Positions 1 through 5,009 of a DNA stretch of 5,009 nucleotides are shown piece by piece. The position numbers were made by a program, and so were the translations under genes. The notes below the pieces were generated by a model that saw only the letters and a list, made by a program, of their open reading frames with translations, did not search any database and had not been told where the DNA came from. The stretch lies in contig DHIZ01000383.1 of the NCBI GenBank assembly GCA_002404055.1, positions 1-5,009 of the forward strand, in the 5' to 3' direction. The stretch is from Chloroflexi bacterium UBA4733. GTDB taxonomy: Bacteria; Chloroflexota; UBA4733. Position 1 is the stretch's first letter. Each line of letters starts with the position of its first letter.

Positions 1-72
1 CCCACACCCTCTTCCCAGTCCTCTTTCCAACGGCCCCCAACGACCCAAGCGCCGCCCCCAAACCTCCCTCCC
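1..72 (-). other. G-rich stretch downstream of the last membrane gene, no terminator seen
   Basis: In the sense direction these 72 bases are strongly G/purine-rich, with several runs of three to five G (for example GGGGAGGGAGG right after the stop, then two GGGGG runs). I find no inverted repeat followed by T residues, so no intrinsic terminator. Two overlapping GTG triplets at 7-5 and 5-3 follow a GGAAGAGG purine run and could open another gene running off the window, but too little is visible to call it. Confidence 0.4.
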
Positions 73-882
73 CTACCTCAAGAGAAACGACGTCGCCACC
101 GTCAGCCCCAGCACCACCAGCGCGTAAGGAACGACCGCCCTCGTATAAAACCCCCGCGCCAGCACTGCGCCCCGCCGGTGCATCACCACGCCCGCCCCAA
201 TGAGCCCCACCGCCACCAACGCGGTGATGCCGAAGAATCGCAACAGGCCAAGCACATCGTCCGTGGGCGGTGCAAAGAACAACGTCGTGAACAGCCCGCA
301 GTACGGGAACCAGCAAAGCGCTCGGGCCGCGTCTAGCCGCCGGCGCGTCCTCCGATCCCCCGGCGGCGCGAACGGCCACAACCGCAGCAGCGCCGGCACG
401 CACAACAGGTACAGCGCCCCACAAGCCACCTTCAGCGGCAGCAGCGCGGGGACCAACACGTTGCCGAGCACCTGCGGCCGCAGCGTCTCCGGCTGCACGG
501 CCGGACCAAGCACCGCGAGCAGCCAGCAGAACAGCACGATCAGCAGCAGCCGTGGCTCGGCGACCATGTCGACCGTCAGCGCCAGCTCGGCCCAGACCGT
601 GAACGCGAGCGCGACCGCAGCGACCACCACGCTCCGTTCTTCCGACGGGACCGGGTTGAATGGCGCGGCCAGCTGGACCCCGGCGAGGATCGAACACACG
701 ATCACGGTCGCAAGTACCGGGGTAGGCCGCCGCGATGGAAGCTCCGGCCACGACCACTCGCCGCCGCGTACGCCCATCCACGCGGTCTCGGCAAGCCCGC
801 CGAAGACTGCCGCGGTGAGCAGCCCTGGGTAGAGGACAAGCGCGAGCGCATGCGCCGCGAGTGCCGAGAGCGCCTGCGTCAC
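73..882 (-). CDS. Membrane protein with NuoH/HyfC/EchB-like features
   Basis: 269 residues, about seven or eight membrane segments, stop TAG at 75-73. GTG 882-880 is the preferred start because it forms a GTGA overlap with the upstream stop. The longer open frame beyond it reads as low-complexity Arg/Ala sequence antisense to no known gene and lies inside the NuoN-like gene. Tentative NuoH/HyfC likeness: an N-terminal helix HALALVLYPGLLTA (11-24), like the family's LxxxLxPLxxG; MVAEPRLLLIVLFCWLL (106-122), like the conserved ExxP/EP helix; and a final pair of helices around HRRGAVLARGF (235-245), like the ENxxARGR region. The size is slightly short of the usual ~310. Odd: the loop after LWPF (168-171) is GDRRTRRRLDAAR (175-187), basic where NuoH/HyfC has an acidic KxPFDxxEAExEL segment. 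In the family this subunit links the quinone or hydrogenase module to the proton channels. The assignment leans on operon context. An unrelated membrane protein is possible. Confidence 0.68.
   Translation of the reverse strand: MTQALSALAAHALALVLYPGLLTAAVFGGLAETAWMGVRGGEWSWPELPSRRPTPVLATVIVCSILAGVQLAAPFNPVPSEERSVVVAAVALAFTVWAELALTVDMVAEPRLLLIVLFCWLLAVLGPAVQPETLRPQVLGNVLVPALLPLKVACGALYLLCVPALLRLWPFAPPGDRRTRRRLDAARALCWFPYCGLFTTLFFAPPTDDVLGLLRFFGITALVAVGLIGAGVVMHRRGAVLARGFYTRAVVPYALVVLGLTVATSFLLR
879..882 (-). promoter_or_regulatory. GTGA stop/start overlap
   Basis: In the sense direction the NuoN-like gene ends TTG-TGA, and the next gene begins with GTG on the last G of the TTG, giving the four-base GTGA overlap typical of translationally coupled operon genes. 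No separate Shine-Dalgarno sequence is visible. This overlap is the main reason for choosing GTG 882 over the upstream in-frame starts. Confidence 0.7.
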
Positions 883-1913
883 AACCCGGCCAGCGTGAGC
901 AGCGGTTGCGGGTACACGCCGAGGAGCACGTTCACGACAAGCACGATGGCGACGCCTACCGCCAGCCGCCCGCGTGGGACTCCCATGCTGCGCCCAAGAC
1001 GCAAGGAGCCCGGGAGCCACAACAGCATCGCCGCCGCCAGCACCAGCGCCAGCGGCCAGTACAGCTGAGTCGCGCCACGCAGCAGCAGGACGCGAGCGGG
1101 AAAGCCGGCGAACGGCGCAGAACCAGCCAGCACGGCCGCCACCACCAGGTTGATCGGCCGGTCGGTCGGAACCTTTTCGCGCAGCGCTTGCCGCGACCAC
1201 AGGTAAAGCGGCAACCGCCCGAGGAGGATGCTGAAGAGGACGAGCAGCGCGGCCGACCGGCCGTCAGTGATCGCCAACCCGAAGCCGCACATCGCAAGGC
1301 CCCAGTCGGCCATGAAGGAATACCGCCATGCGGCGGCGTCGCCCTCGGTCCTCCAGGACCCGATGCTCCCCCCAAGCATGTTCAGCAGCCCGAGCCCGAT
1401 GAGCATCGCCCCAAACGCGTCGCTCGCGTCTGCGGGGATCACGTGCCGCGATTGCGACATCACCGTGGCGGCGAGCACCGGACCGATGAACGCCATCCAC
1501 GGGATCGGCGATGCGACGACCGGCTCATCGGGGTCGAACTCGTGGACGTACGGCAGCAACCCGACCACGGCGATGAGACCGGCGACAATTCCCACGGCCC
1601 CGAAGCGCTCCAGGACCACAGGCCCCTGCAAGCGTTCAAACGCCAGGCCCAGAGCCAGCAGCGCGACCGCGATCATAGGCCCGCGCAGCCGCGCGACGAC
1701 GTCCCGATTAGATGCGAGCCGCGCCTGCAGGACCGCAAGCACCAGGAGGATCAGGAGTACGAGATCGACGCTCGGGGCGATGACGATGGCGGCCATTCCG
1801 GCGAGGCCCAGCAGGCCCCACGTGAGCAGGCTTGCCCGCGGCACGCGAGACGGAGTGAAAACGACAGCCAGCCCGAGGGCCGCGGCCGCGGCTAAGAGGA
1901 GCTCAGGCTCCAT
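879..1913 (-). CDS. Compact NuoN/HyfF-type antiporter-like membrane subunit
   Basis: 344 residues with about 12 predicted membrane segments, clearly shorter than a usual NuoN or HyfF (about 450-530). ATG 1913-1911 was chosen because hydrophobic sequence starts there (MEPELLLAAAAALGL). The open frame further upstream is Arg/Pro-rich and overlaps the previous gene. Family landmarks: GLLPYVHEFDPDEP (118-131), like the PFHxWLPD loop before TM7; WRYSFMADWGLAMCG (196-210), like the AYSSIxxMGxxLxG element; SAPFAGFPARVLLLRG (265-280), like GIPxxxGFxGKFxxL; and a C-terminal LGVYPQPLLTLAGL (331-344), which is very typical of NuoN/NuoM ends. Odd: there is a single lysine (K247, in a loop), so the TM7, TM8 and TM12 lysines of the proton path are absent, with R274 where the TM12 Lys usually sits. 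Expected role: membrane-arm subunit of a complex I-like or group 4 hydrogenase-like complex. It overlaps both neighbours. Family placement is fairly secure; function is not. Confidence 0.82.
   Translation of the reverse strand: MEPELLLAAAAALGLAVVFTPSRVPRASLLTWGLLGLAGMAAIVIAPSVDLVLLILLVLAVLQARLASNRDVVARLRGPMIAVALLALGLAFERLQGPVVLERFGAVGIVAGLIAVVGLLPYVHEFDPDEPVVASPIPWMAFIGPVLAATVMSQSRHVIPADASDAFGAMLIGLGLLNMLGGSIGSWRTEGDAAAWRYSFMADWGLAMCGFGLAITDGRSAALLVLFSILLGRLPLYLWSRQALREKVPTDRPINLVVAAVLAGSAPFAGFPARVLLLRGATQLYWPLALVLAAAMLLWLPGSLRLGRSMGVPRGRLAVGVAIVLVVNVLLGVYPQPLLTLAGL
1903..1913 (-). promoter_or_regulatory. 11-base gene overlap (ATG inside upstream gene end)
   Basis: ATG of the NuoN-like gene (1913-1911) lies before the TGA of the 190-residue gene (1905-1903), in another frame. 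A weak CGGAC sits about six bases upstream of the ATG. The overlap points to coupled, near-equal production of the two proteins. Confidence 0.7.
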
Positions 1914-2475
1914 CTTTGTCCGAGCGGGTCGAAGGCGGAACCGCGGACCGGCTGGCCGGCACGAACGTGACCCCCGCGGCCACCAGCCCGGCGACGATTG
2001 CGGGCACCGGCCCTGGCGAGCCGGCGGCCAGGCCGGGCGCCGCCCCAAGCGCTAGCGCGAACGCGGCAATCGCAGTCATCACGACGGGCGCCTCTTTGCT
2101 CATCAGGATCCTCCCGCCCATCAACCCCAAGACCACCAGCACCGCAAAGCGCAGCGAAGCGCCGGGCCCGGTCGTGACGGACAGCGCAAGCCAGAGCGCA
2201 AGCAGCCCCGACGCGATGCACATAACGAGACGAGGCGTCGAGCCGGCGGGCATGATGCCCCAGCTCGACGTACCGGAGCCCCAACACCGAACAGCGCCAA
2301 CCAGGCCGCCGGCGGCGATCGCGACGGCGCCAAACGCCATGCCTGCGGGCCACGCGAGGACTGCGAGCCCGACCGCGATCAACGCGAGTCCCAATGCCTG
2401 GCCCCGGCGCCCGTCAGCCAGGACGAGGGCGGAGGCACCGAGCCAGGCGACAAAGGCCGCGGCCGCTTCCAGCAA
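1903..2475 (-). CDS. Small polytopic membrane protein, possibly HyfE/NuoK-like
   Basis: 190 residues with about six predicted membrane segments (roughly 2-20, 26-43, 46-62, 83-101, 108-124, 130-150, perhaps 157-172) and a polar C-terminal tail rich in Ser/Arg/Asp. Translation most likely starts at TTG 2475-2473, one base after the upstream TAA. No other start codon is seen before Met46, which would cut away the first membrane segments. I do not recognise a family with confidence. Its place between NuoL-like and NuoN-like genes matches HyfE, which carries a NuoK-like part. The stretch VLGLMGGRILMSKEAPVV (115-132) loosely resembles the NuoK segment with its conserved membrane Glu, so E128 is a candidate equivalent. 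That is inference from position plus weak similarity. It could instead be a lineage-specific accessory subunit. Its last 11 bases overlap the next gene. Confidence 0.68.
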   Translation of the reverse strand: MLEAAAAFVAWLGASALVLADGRRGQALGLALIAVGLAVLAWPAGMAFGAVAIAAGGLVGAVRCWGSGTSSWGIMPAGSTPRLVMCIASGLLALWLALSVTTGPGASLRFAVLVVLGLMGGRILMSKEAPVVMTAIAAFALALGAAPGLAAGSPGPVPAIVAGLVAAGVTFVPASRSAVPPSTRSDKDGA

Positions 2476-2479
2476 CTTA
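2473..2479 (-). promoter_or_regulatory. TAA-G-TTG junction deciding a TTG start
   Basis: The 550-residue gene stops with TAA at 2479-2477, and TTG at 2475-2473 opens the frame of the 190-residue protein after a single base. No Shine-Dalgarno sequence precedes the TTG, so translational coupling is the simplest way to start this gene. Confidence 0.55.
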
Positions 2480-4129
2480 GCGGGTCACGGCGTAGGCCAG
2501 CGCCACCAGCGAGGCCAGCCACAGCAGCGGCCGGCCGCCGACGGCGGCCGTCTCGAGCGCCCGAAGGTTGAGGATCGTTCGGTACTGCTCGGGCATCGAA
2601 GCCGATGCCACGCCCTGTCGCAACCGCTCCATGACGCCTGCCCACGGCAAGTTGAAGAGGGACGGTCGAGGCTGGGTACGAATGGCTGAGGTGCTGGCGG
2701 CGCCGAAAGCGAGTACGCCGATGATGAGCAGCGGCACGAAGAGCGCAACCACCGGAAGTACCGTGGTGACGGTGACCACCGACGTGAGCCCGCCGCTTGC
2801 CGACCCAGGCGGCAAGGGCATCACATCCGCCTGCGCCGGATTGGCGAACACGGTCTGGAGGATGCCCATCGCGGGTCCGGCGACAATCGTTAGAGCCGCG
2901 ACGGCCATCGCAACGCGCGGGAAGGTCTCTGCGACCGGCCTGCCGCGCCCGGCCGGAAGACCTGTGGCGCGGGCGCCCGCAACCATCCAAAGGACCCAAA
3001 CCATCGTGCCGGCGACGCCTATCAACCCGAAAAAGTCACCAGCCTCGAATGTGGATTCGATGCCCACCACGCGCGCTCCGAAGCCCAGGGCGGGTGGCAG
3101 CCCCACCGCTGCGGCGATAACGATCAGCGACGCGGGGCCGCCGCGATCAGGCAGCAGCGAGAGAGCGGCCGTCATGGCGGCAGCGAAGGCCAGGGTCATG
3201 AGTCCGGCCACCAGGCCGAACGGCGTGCCAAGCGCAACAGTCATCAGCGCGAATCCGCCGATGCCCGGAATCACCTCGGCGAGAAATCCTCGACGCGTCG
3301 CCGCGGATTGTGCGCGGGCAGCGGCGCCGAACGCGACCACCACGCCCAGTGAGGCGAGGACTGCGTGGAAGGCGATGTGCGGATATCTGCCGTCGCCCAG
3401 CTCGTACGCGCGAACCAACAGGTAGAAACCGAGCGGGTACAGCGTCGCGACCACGACGCCGCCCGCGCGAAGCGAGGGTCTCGACCACACCTCGGCCGGC
3501 CACGAGCGCCAGGGGACAAGGCCCGAAGCGATCAGGCCCGCAAAGGCGATGAGCGCGAAGACAGGCGCAGTCAGCGCGGAGACCGGAACGGCCGCGTAGG
3601 CGGCGGTGCCGCTGCGCACCTCGAGGATGACGCCTGCCCAGCTCAACGCAAGCCAGGCGGCGAACAGCATGCTCCACCGCGGCCGCGGCGCCTTTACGTC
3701 CTCGGTGTCGAGCTGGATGATCGCGAGCGTGGCGGCGGTCCCGCCGGCCAGGGCTGTCAGGACGACGCTCCCCGCCTCGATGGCGGCCATCGCAGCGGCC
3801 ACCCCTAGGGCGCCGAGCGCCGCCTCCTGCCAGGTTCGTCGCTGGAGCGTCAACACGATCGCCGCCGGCACGAGGACGATCAGGCCAAAGGCGAACGCGA
3901 CGGCGTCGAGGCGGAGCTGGAATGCCGAAGCGAACCCAAGCTGGCCGAGGCTCAGCTCTTGCGTGGAGCGGAGCGGCAGCCATAGGACGAGCAGGGCGAG
4001 CACCGCCGCCCACGCCCCAGCGCCCACGGCTAGAGGGCCCAGGTTGAACCCGCTCAGTCCGAATGCGGTGATGACGCCCGCCGCTACGAGCGGCAGCAGC
4101 ACCGGGGCCAGCAGTGCGATCGAGGGCAT
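2477..4129 (-). CDS. Divergent NuoL/NuoM/HyfB-type antiporter-like membrane subunit
   Basis: A 550-residue, very hydrophobic protein with about 14-15 predicted membrane segments, in the NuoL/HyfB size range. The ATG at 4129-4127 was chosen because the open frame upstream is an Arg/Ser-rich shadow of the valS coiled coil, and hydrophobic sequence begins directly at MPSIALLAPVLL. No clear ribosome binding site is seen, so coupling to valS is likely. Family landmarks: LRLDAVAFAFGLI (72-84), the usual RLD element before TM3; IEAGSVVL (117-124), with E118 placed like the conserved TM5 Glu; SGLVPWRSWPAEVW (202-215), like the PFHxWLPxAH loop; GLPPALGFGARVV (343-355), like the GxPPxxGFxxK element of TM12. 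Odd: the TM7 Lys is replaced by YPLG (231-234), the DxKRxxAYSS motif reads ATRRGFLAEV (277-286), and the only lysine is K146. In the family this subunit translocates H+ or Na+ in complex I, Mrp or group 4 hydrogenases. Whether this one pumps is doubtful. Membership is my inference from motifs. Confidence 0.82.
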   Translation of the reverse strand: MPSIALLAPVLLPLVAAGVITAFGLSGFNLGPLAVGAGAWAAVLALLVLWLPLRSTQELSLGQLGFASAFQLRLDAVAFAFGLIVLVPAAIVLTLQRRTWQEAALGALGVAAAMAAIEAGSVVLTALAGGTAATLAIIQLDTEDVKAPRPRWSMLFAAWLALSWAGVILEVRSGTAAYAAVPVSALTAPVFALIAFAGLIASGLVPWRSWPAEVWSRPSLRAGGVVVATLYPLGFYLLVRAYELGDGRYPHIAFHAVLASLGVVVAFGAAARAQSAATRRGFLAEVIPGIGGFALMTVALGTPFGLVAGLMTLAFAAAMTAALSLLPDRGGPASLIVIAAAVGLPPALGFGARVVGIESTFEAGDFFGLIGVAGTMVWVLWMVAGARATGLPAGRGRPVAETFPRVAMAVAALTIVAGPAMGILQTVFANPAQADVMPLPPGSASGGLTSVVTVTTVLPVVALFVPLLIIGVLAFGAASTSAIRTQPRPSLFNLPWAGVMERLRQGVASASMPEQYRTILNLRALETAAVGGRPLLWLASLVALAYAVTR

Positions 4130-4142
4130 AAAGCGCCGTCTA
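4127..4142 (-). promoter_or_regulatory. valS stop to first membrane gene start: short SD-less junction
   Basis: valS TAG (4142-4140) is followed by ten bases and then ATG (4129-4127). In the sense direction the spacer and preceding bases contain no AGGAGG-like sequence, only GACGGCGC. The spacing suggests reinitiation by ribosomes finishing valS. I see no room for a promoter or terminator in the spacer itself. A promoter inside the valS 3' end cannot be excluded by eye. Confidence 0.6.
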
Positions 4143-5009
4143 CTGTAGGCGGTCGATTGCGGCGCGAAGCTCGGCGGCTCGGTCCTCCAGCTTGCTGACG
4201 ATCTCCTGTGGCGCCTTGGCCAGGAACTCGGGGTTGGCCAGCTTGGCCTCCGTCTTGGCGAGGTCAAGCTTCAGCCGCACCCGCTCGGCGTCGCGCTTGG
4301 CCTCCGCGTGGTGGCCGGCGCCATCGCTGGATGGAAAGCTCACCCGCGCGGGAGCCACGACGAGCGCCGTGCCTCCTTCCAAGTCCTCGACCAGGTCGAC
4401 CCGCGCGAGCCGCGCGGCGAGGGTCGCGACGGCGTGATCGATCGGTTGCTCAAAGTGGAGGCTGCCTCCACGTGGCGGTGCGCCTGCAGCCTGCCGGTGT
4501 CCACGCACCTCTTCGACGATCGTCATCACCTGGGCGAACGAGTCCTCCGCAGAGGGGTCGAAGAATCTCCCCTCGGGCTCCGGCCATGAGGCGCGCATCA
4601 GGAAGTCGACGTGGCCGGGAGTGCGGGACCACAGATCCTCCGTCACGAATGGCATGAACGGGTGCAGCAGGCGGAACAGCGTGTCAAGGCAGTAATAGGC
4701 AACGTCTTGCGCAGTCGCCTCTCCAGCCCGCAGCCGCTCCTTTGCCGCCTCCAGGTACCAATCGCAAAACTCGTTCCAGGCGAACGCGTACGCGGCGGCG
4801 ATCGAGTCCTGGAACGTGAAGGTCTCGATGCCGGCGGTTATGGCCGCGACGGCGCCCACGAGCCGCGACACGATCCAGCGATCCTCGAGGTGCTCATGGA
4901 CTTCGAGGACGCCGGGGACCGCTGAAGGCGGCATTCCCGGCGAGCTCAGGACGAGACGCGTGGCGTTCCACAGCTTGTTGCAGAACCTCCGGTAGCCCTC
5001 GACCCGGCT
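4140..5009 (-). CDS. valS: Valyl-tRNA synthetase, C-terminal part (5' end outside window)
   Basis: Cytoplasmic class Ia aminoacyl-tRNA synthetase that attaches valine to tRNA-Val. The frame is open to the window edge and gives 289 residues, ending in TAG at 4142-4140. The ATG at 4934 is internal, because the family motif [15 protein letters not shown] lies upstream of it (fragment residues 4-18). The anticodon-binding domain follows, with LEDRWIVSR (41-49), [11 protein letters not shown] (78-88) and [14 protein letters not shown]. The last ~60 residues are the ValRS tRNA-binding coiled-coil arm, rich in Lys/Arg/Glu and carrying the typical signature [12 protein letters not shown]. The HIGH and KMSKS catalytic motifs would lie in the missing N-terminal part. 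The terminus looks intact, with no frameshift. The gene ends 10 bases before a membrane-protein gene and may be cotranscribed with it, although the functions are unrelated. Identity is secure from several family-specific motifs in the right order. Confidence 0.97.
   Translation of the reverse strand, partial: SRVEGYRRFCNKLWNATRLVLSSPGMPPSAVPGVLEVHEHLEDRWIVSRLVGAVAAITAGIETFTFQDSIAAAYAFAWNEFCDWYLEAAKERLRAGEATAQDVAYYCLDTLFRLLHPFMPFVTEDLWSRTPGHVDFLMRASWPEPEGRFFDPSAEDSFAQVMTIVEEVRGHRQAAGAPPRGGSLHFEQPIDHAVATLAARLARVDLVEDLEGGTALVVAPARVSFPSSDGAGHHAEAKRDAERVRLKLDLAKTEAKLANPEFLAKAPQEIVSKLEDRAAELRAAIDRLQ

Noticed and set aside
200..832. Plus-strand Ser/Thr/Ala-rich open frame
   Set aside because: It is the antisense shadow of the NuoH-like gene, with biased low-complexity composition and no motif.
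883..1200. 106-codon N-terminal extension of the 269-residue gene
   Set aside because: It is low-complexity Arg/Ala/Gly sequence overlapping the well-supported C-terminus of the NuoN-like protein. The GTGA start at 882 explains the gene better.
1879..1892. Perfect GC palindrome (gccgcggccgcggc), with similar copies near 2459 and 3677
   Set aside because: These lie within alanine-rich codon runs (GCC/GCG repeats) or GC-rich coding sequence, so they are explained by codon usage rather than by operators or terminators.
861..1895. Plus-strand open frame of 344 codons facing the NuoN-like gene
   Set aside because: It is almost exactly antisense to the membrane gene, is low-complexity (Gln/His/Arg/Pro-rich) and has no family motif. 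Long antisense frames are expected at this GC content.
1916..3425. Plus-strand Ala/Pro/Thr-rich open frames (1916-2689 and 2568-3425)
   Set aside because: Both are antisense to the 190- and 550-residue membrane genes, overlap each other, and show no recognisable domain.
3147..4013. Minus-strand Arg-rich open frame of 288 codons inside the 550-residue gene
   Set aside because: It is an out-of-frame shadow rich in Arg/Gly/Pro. The overlapping frame has clear membrane segments and family motifs.
4130..4267. 46-codon N-terminal extension of the 550-residue gene into valS
   Set aside because: The extension is Arg/Ser/Pro-rich, overlaps the valS coiled-coil region and precedes an ATG directly followed by a normal first membrane helix.

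Overview
This is a GC-rich (roughly two-thirds G+C by eye), densely packed bacterial segment in which every credible gene lies on the minus strand, so transcription runs from high to low coordinates. Long open frames on the plus strand are antisense shadows produced by high GC. The GC content, the Ala/Arg/Val/Leu-rich proteins and the GTG and TTG starts fit a high-GC lineage such as Chloroflexota, Dormibacterota or Actinomycetota. I cannot fix the phylum from this sequence.

Layout in the direction of transcription: (1) the 3' part of valS, valyl-tRNA synthetase (5009 to 4140), which runs off the window; (2) ten bases later, a 550-residue polytopic membrane protein resembling the NuoL/NuoM/HyfB antiporter-like subunits (4129 to 2477); (3) one base after its stop, a TTG-started 190-residue membrane protein in the place of a HyfE/NuoK-like subunit (2475 to 1903); (4) overlapping that by 11 bases, a 344-residue protein resembling NuoN/HyfF (1913 to 879); (5) overlapping by 4 bases (GTGA), a 269-residue protein with faint NuoH/HyfC likeness (882 to 73). 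The last 72 bases (72 to 1) hold no recognised gene or terminator. They are strongly G-rich on the transcribed-sense strand.

The four membrane genes look like one translationally coupled unit encoding the membrane arm of a complex I / group 4 [NiFe]-hydrogenase / energy-converting-hydrogenase-related (Ehr) type assembly. No hydrophilic catalytic subunit (NuoB, NuoC or NuoD, HyfG or HyfI, ferredoxin) is in the window. If they exist, they would be expected downstream, beyond base 1.

The most notable feature is that both antiporter-like subunits keep the scaffold of the family but have lost the membrane lysines of the canonical proton channel. The 550-residue and 344-residue proteins contain exactly one lysine each, both in predicted loops. 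The NuoH-like protein also seems to have a basic stretch where the family carries an acidic one. This suggests a divergent, possibly non-pumping or differently coupled member of the superfamily. Family assignments rest on motif recognition by eye, not on a database search.
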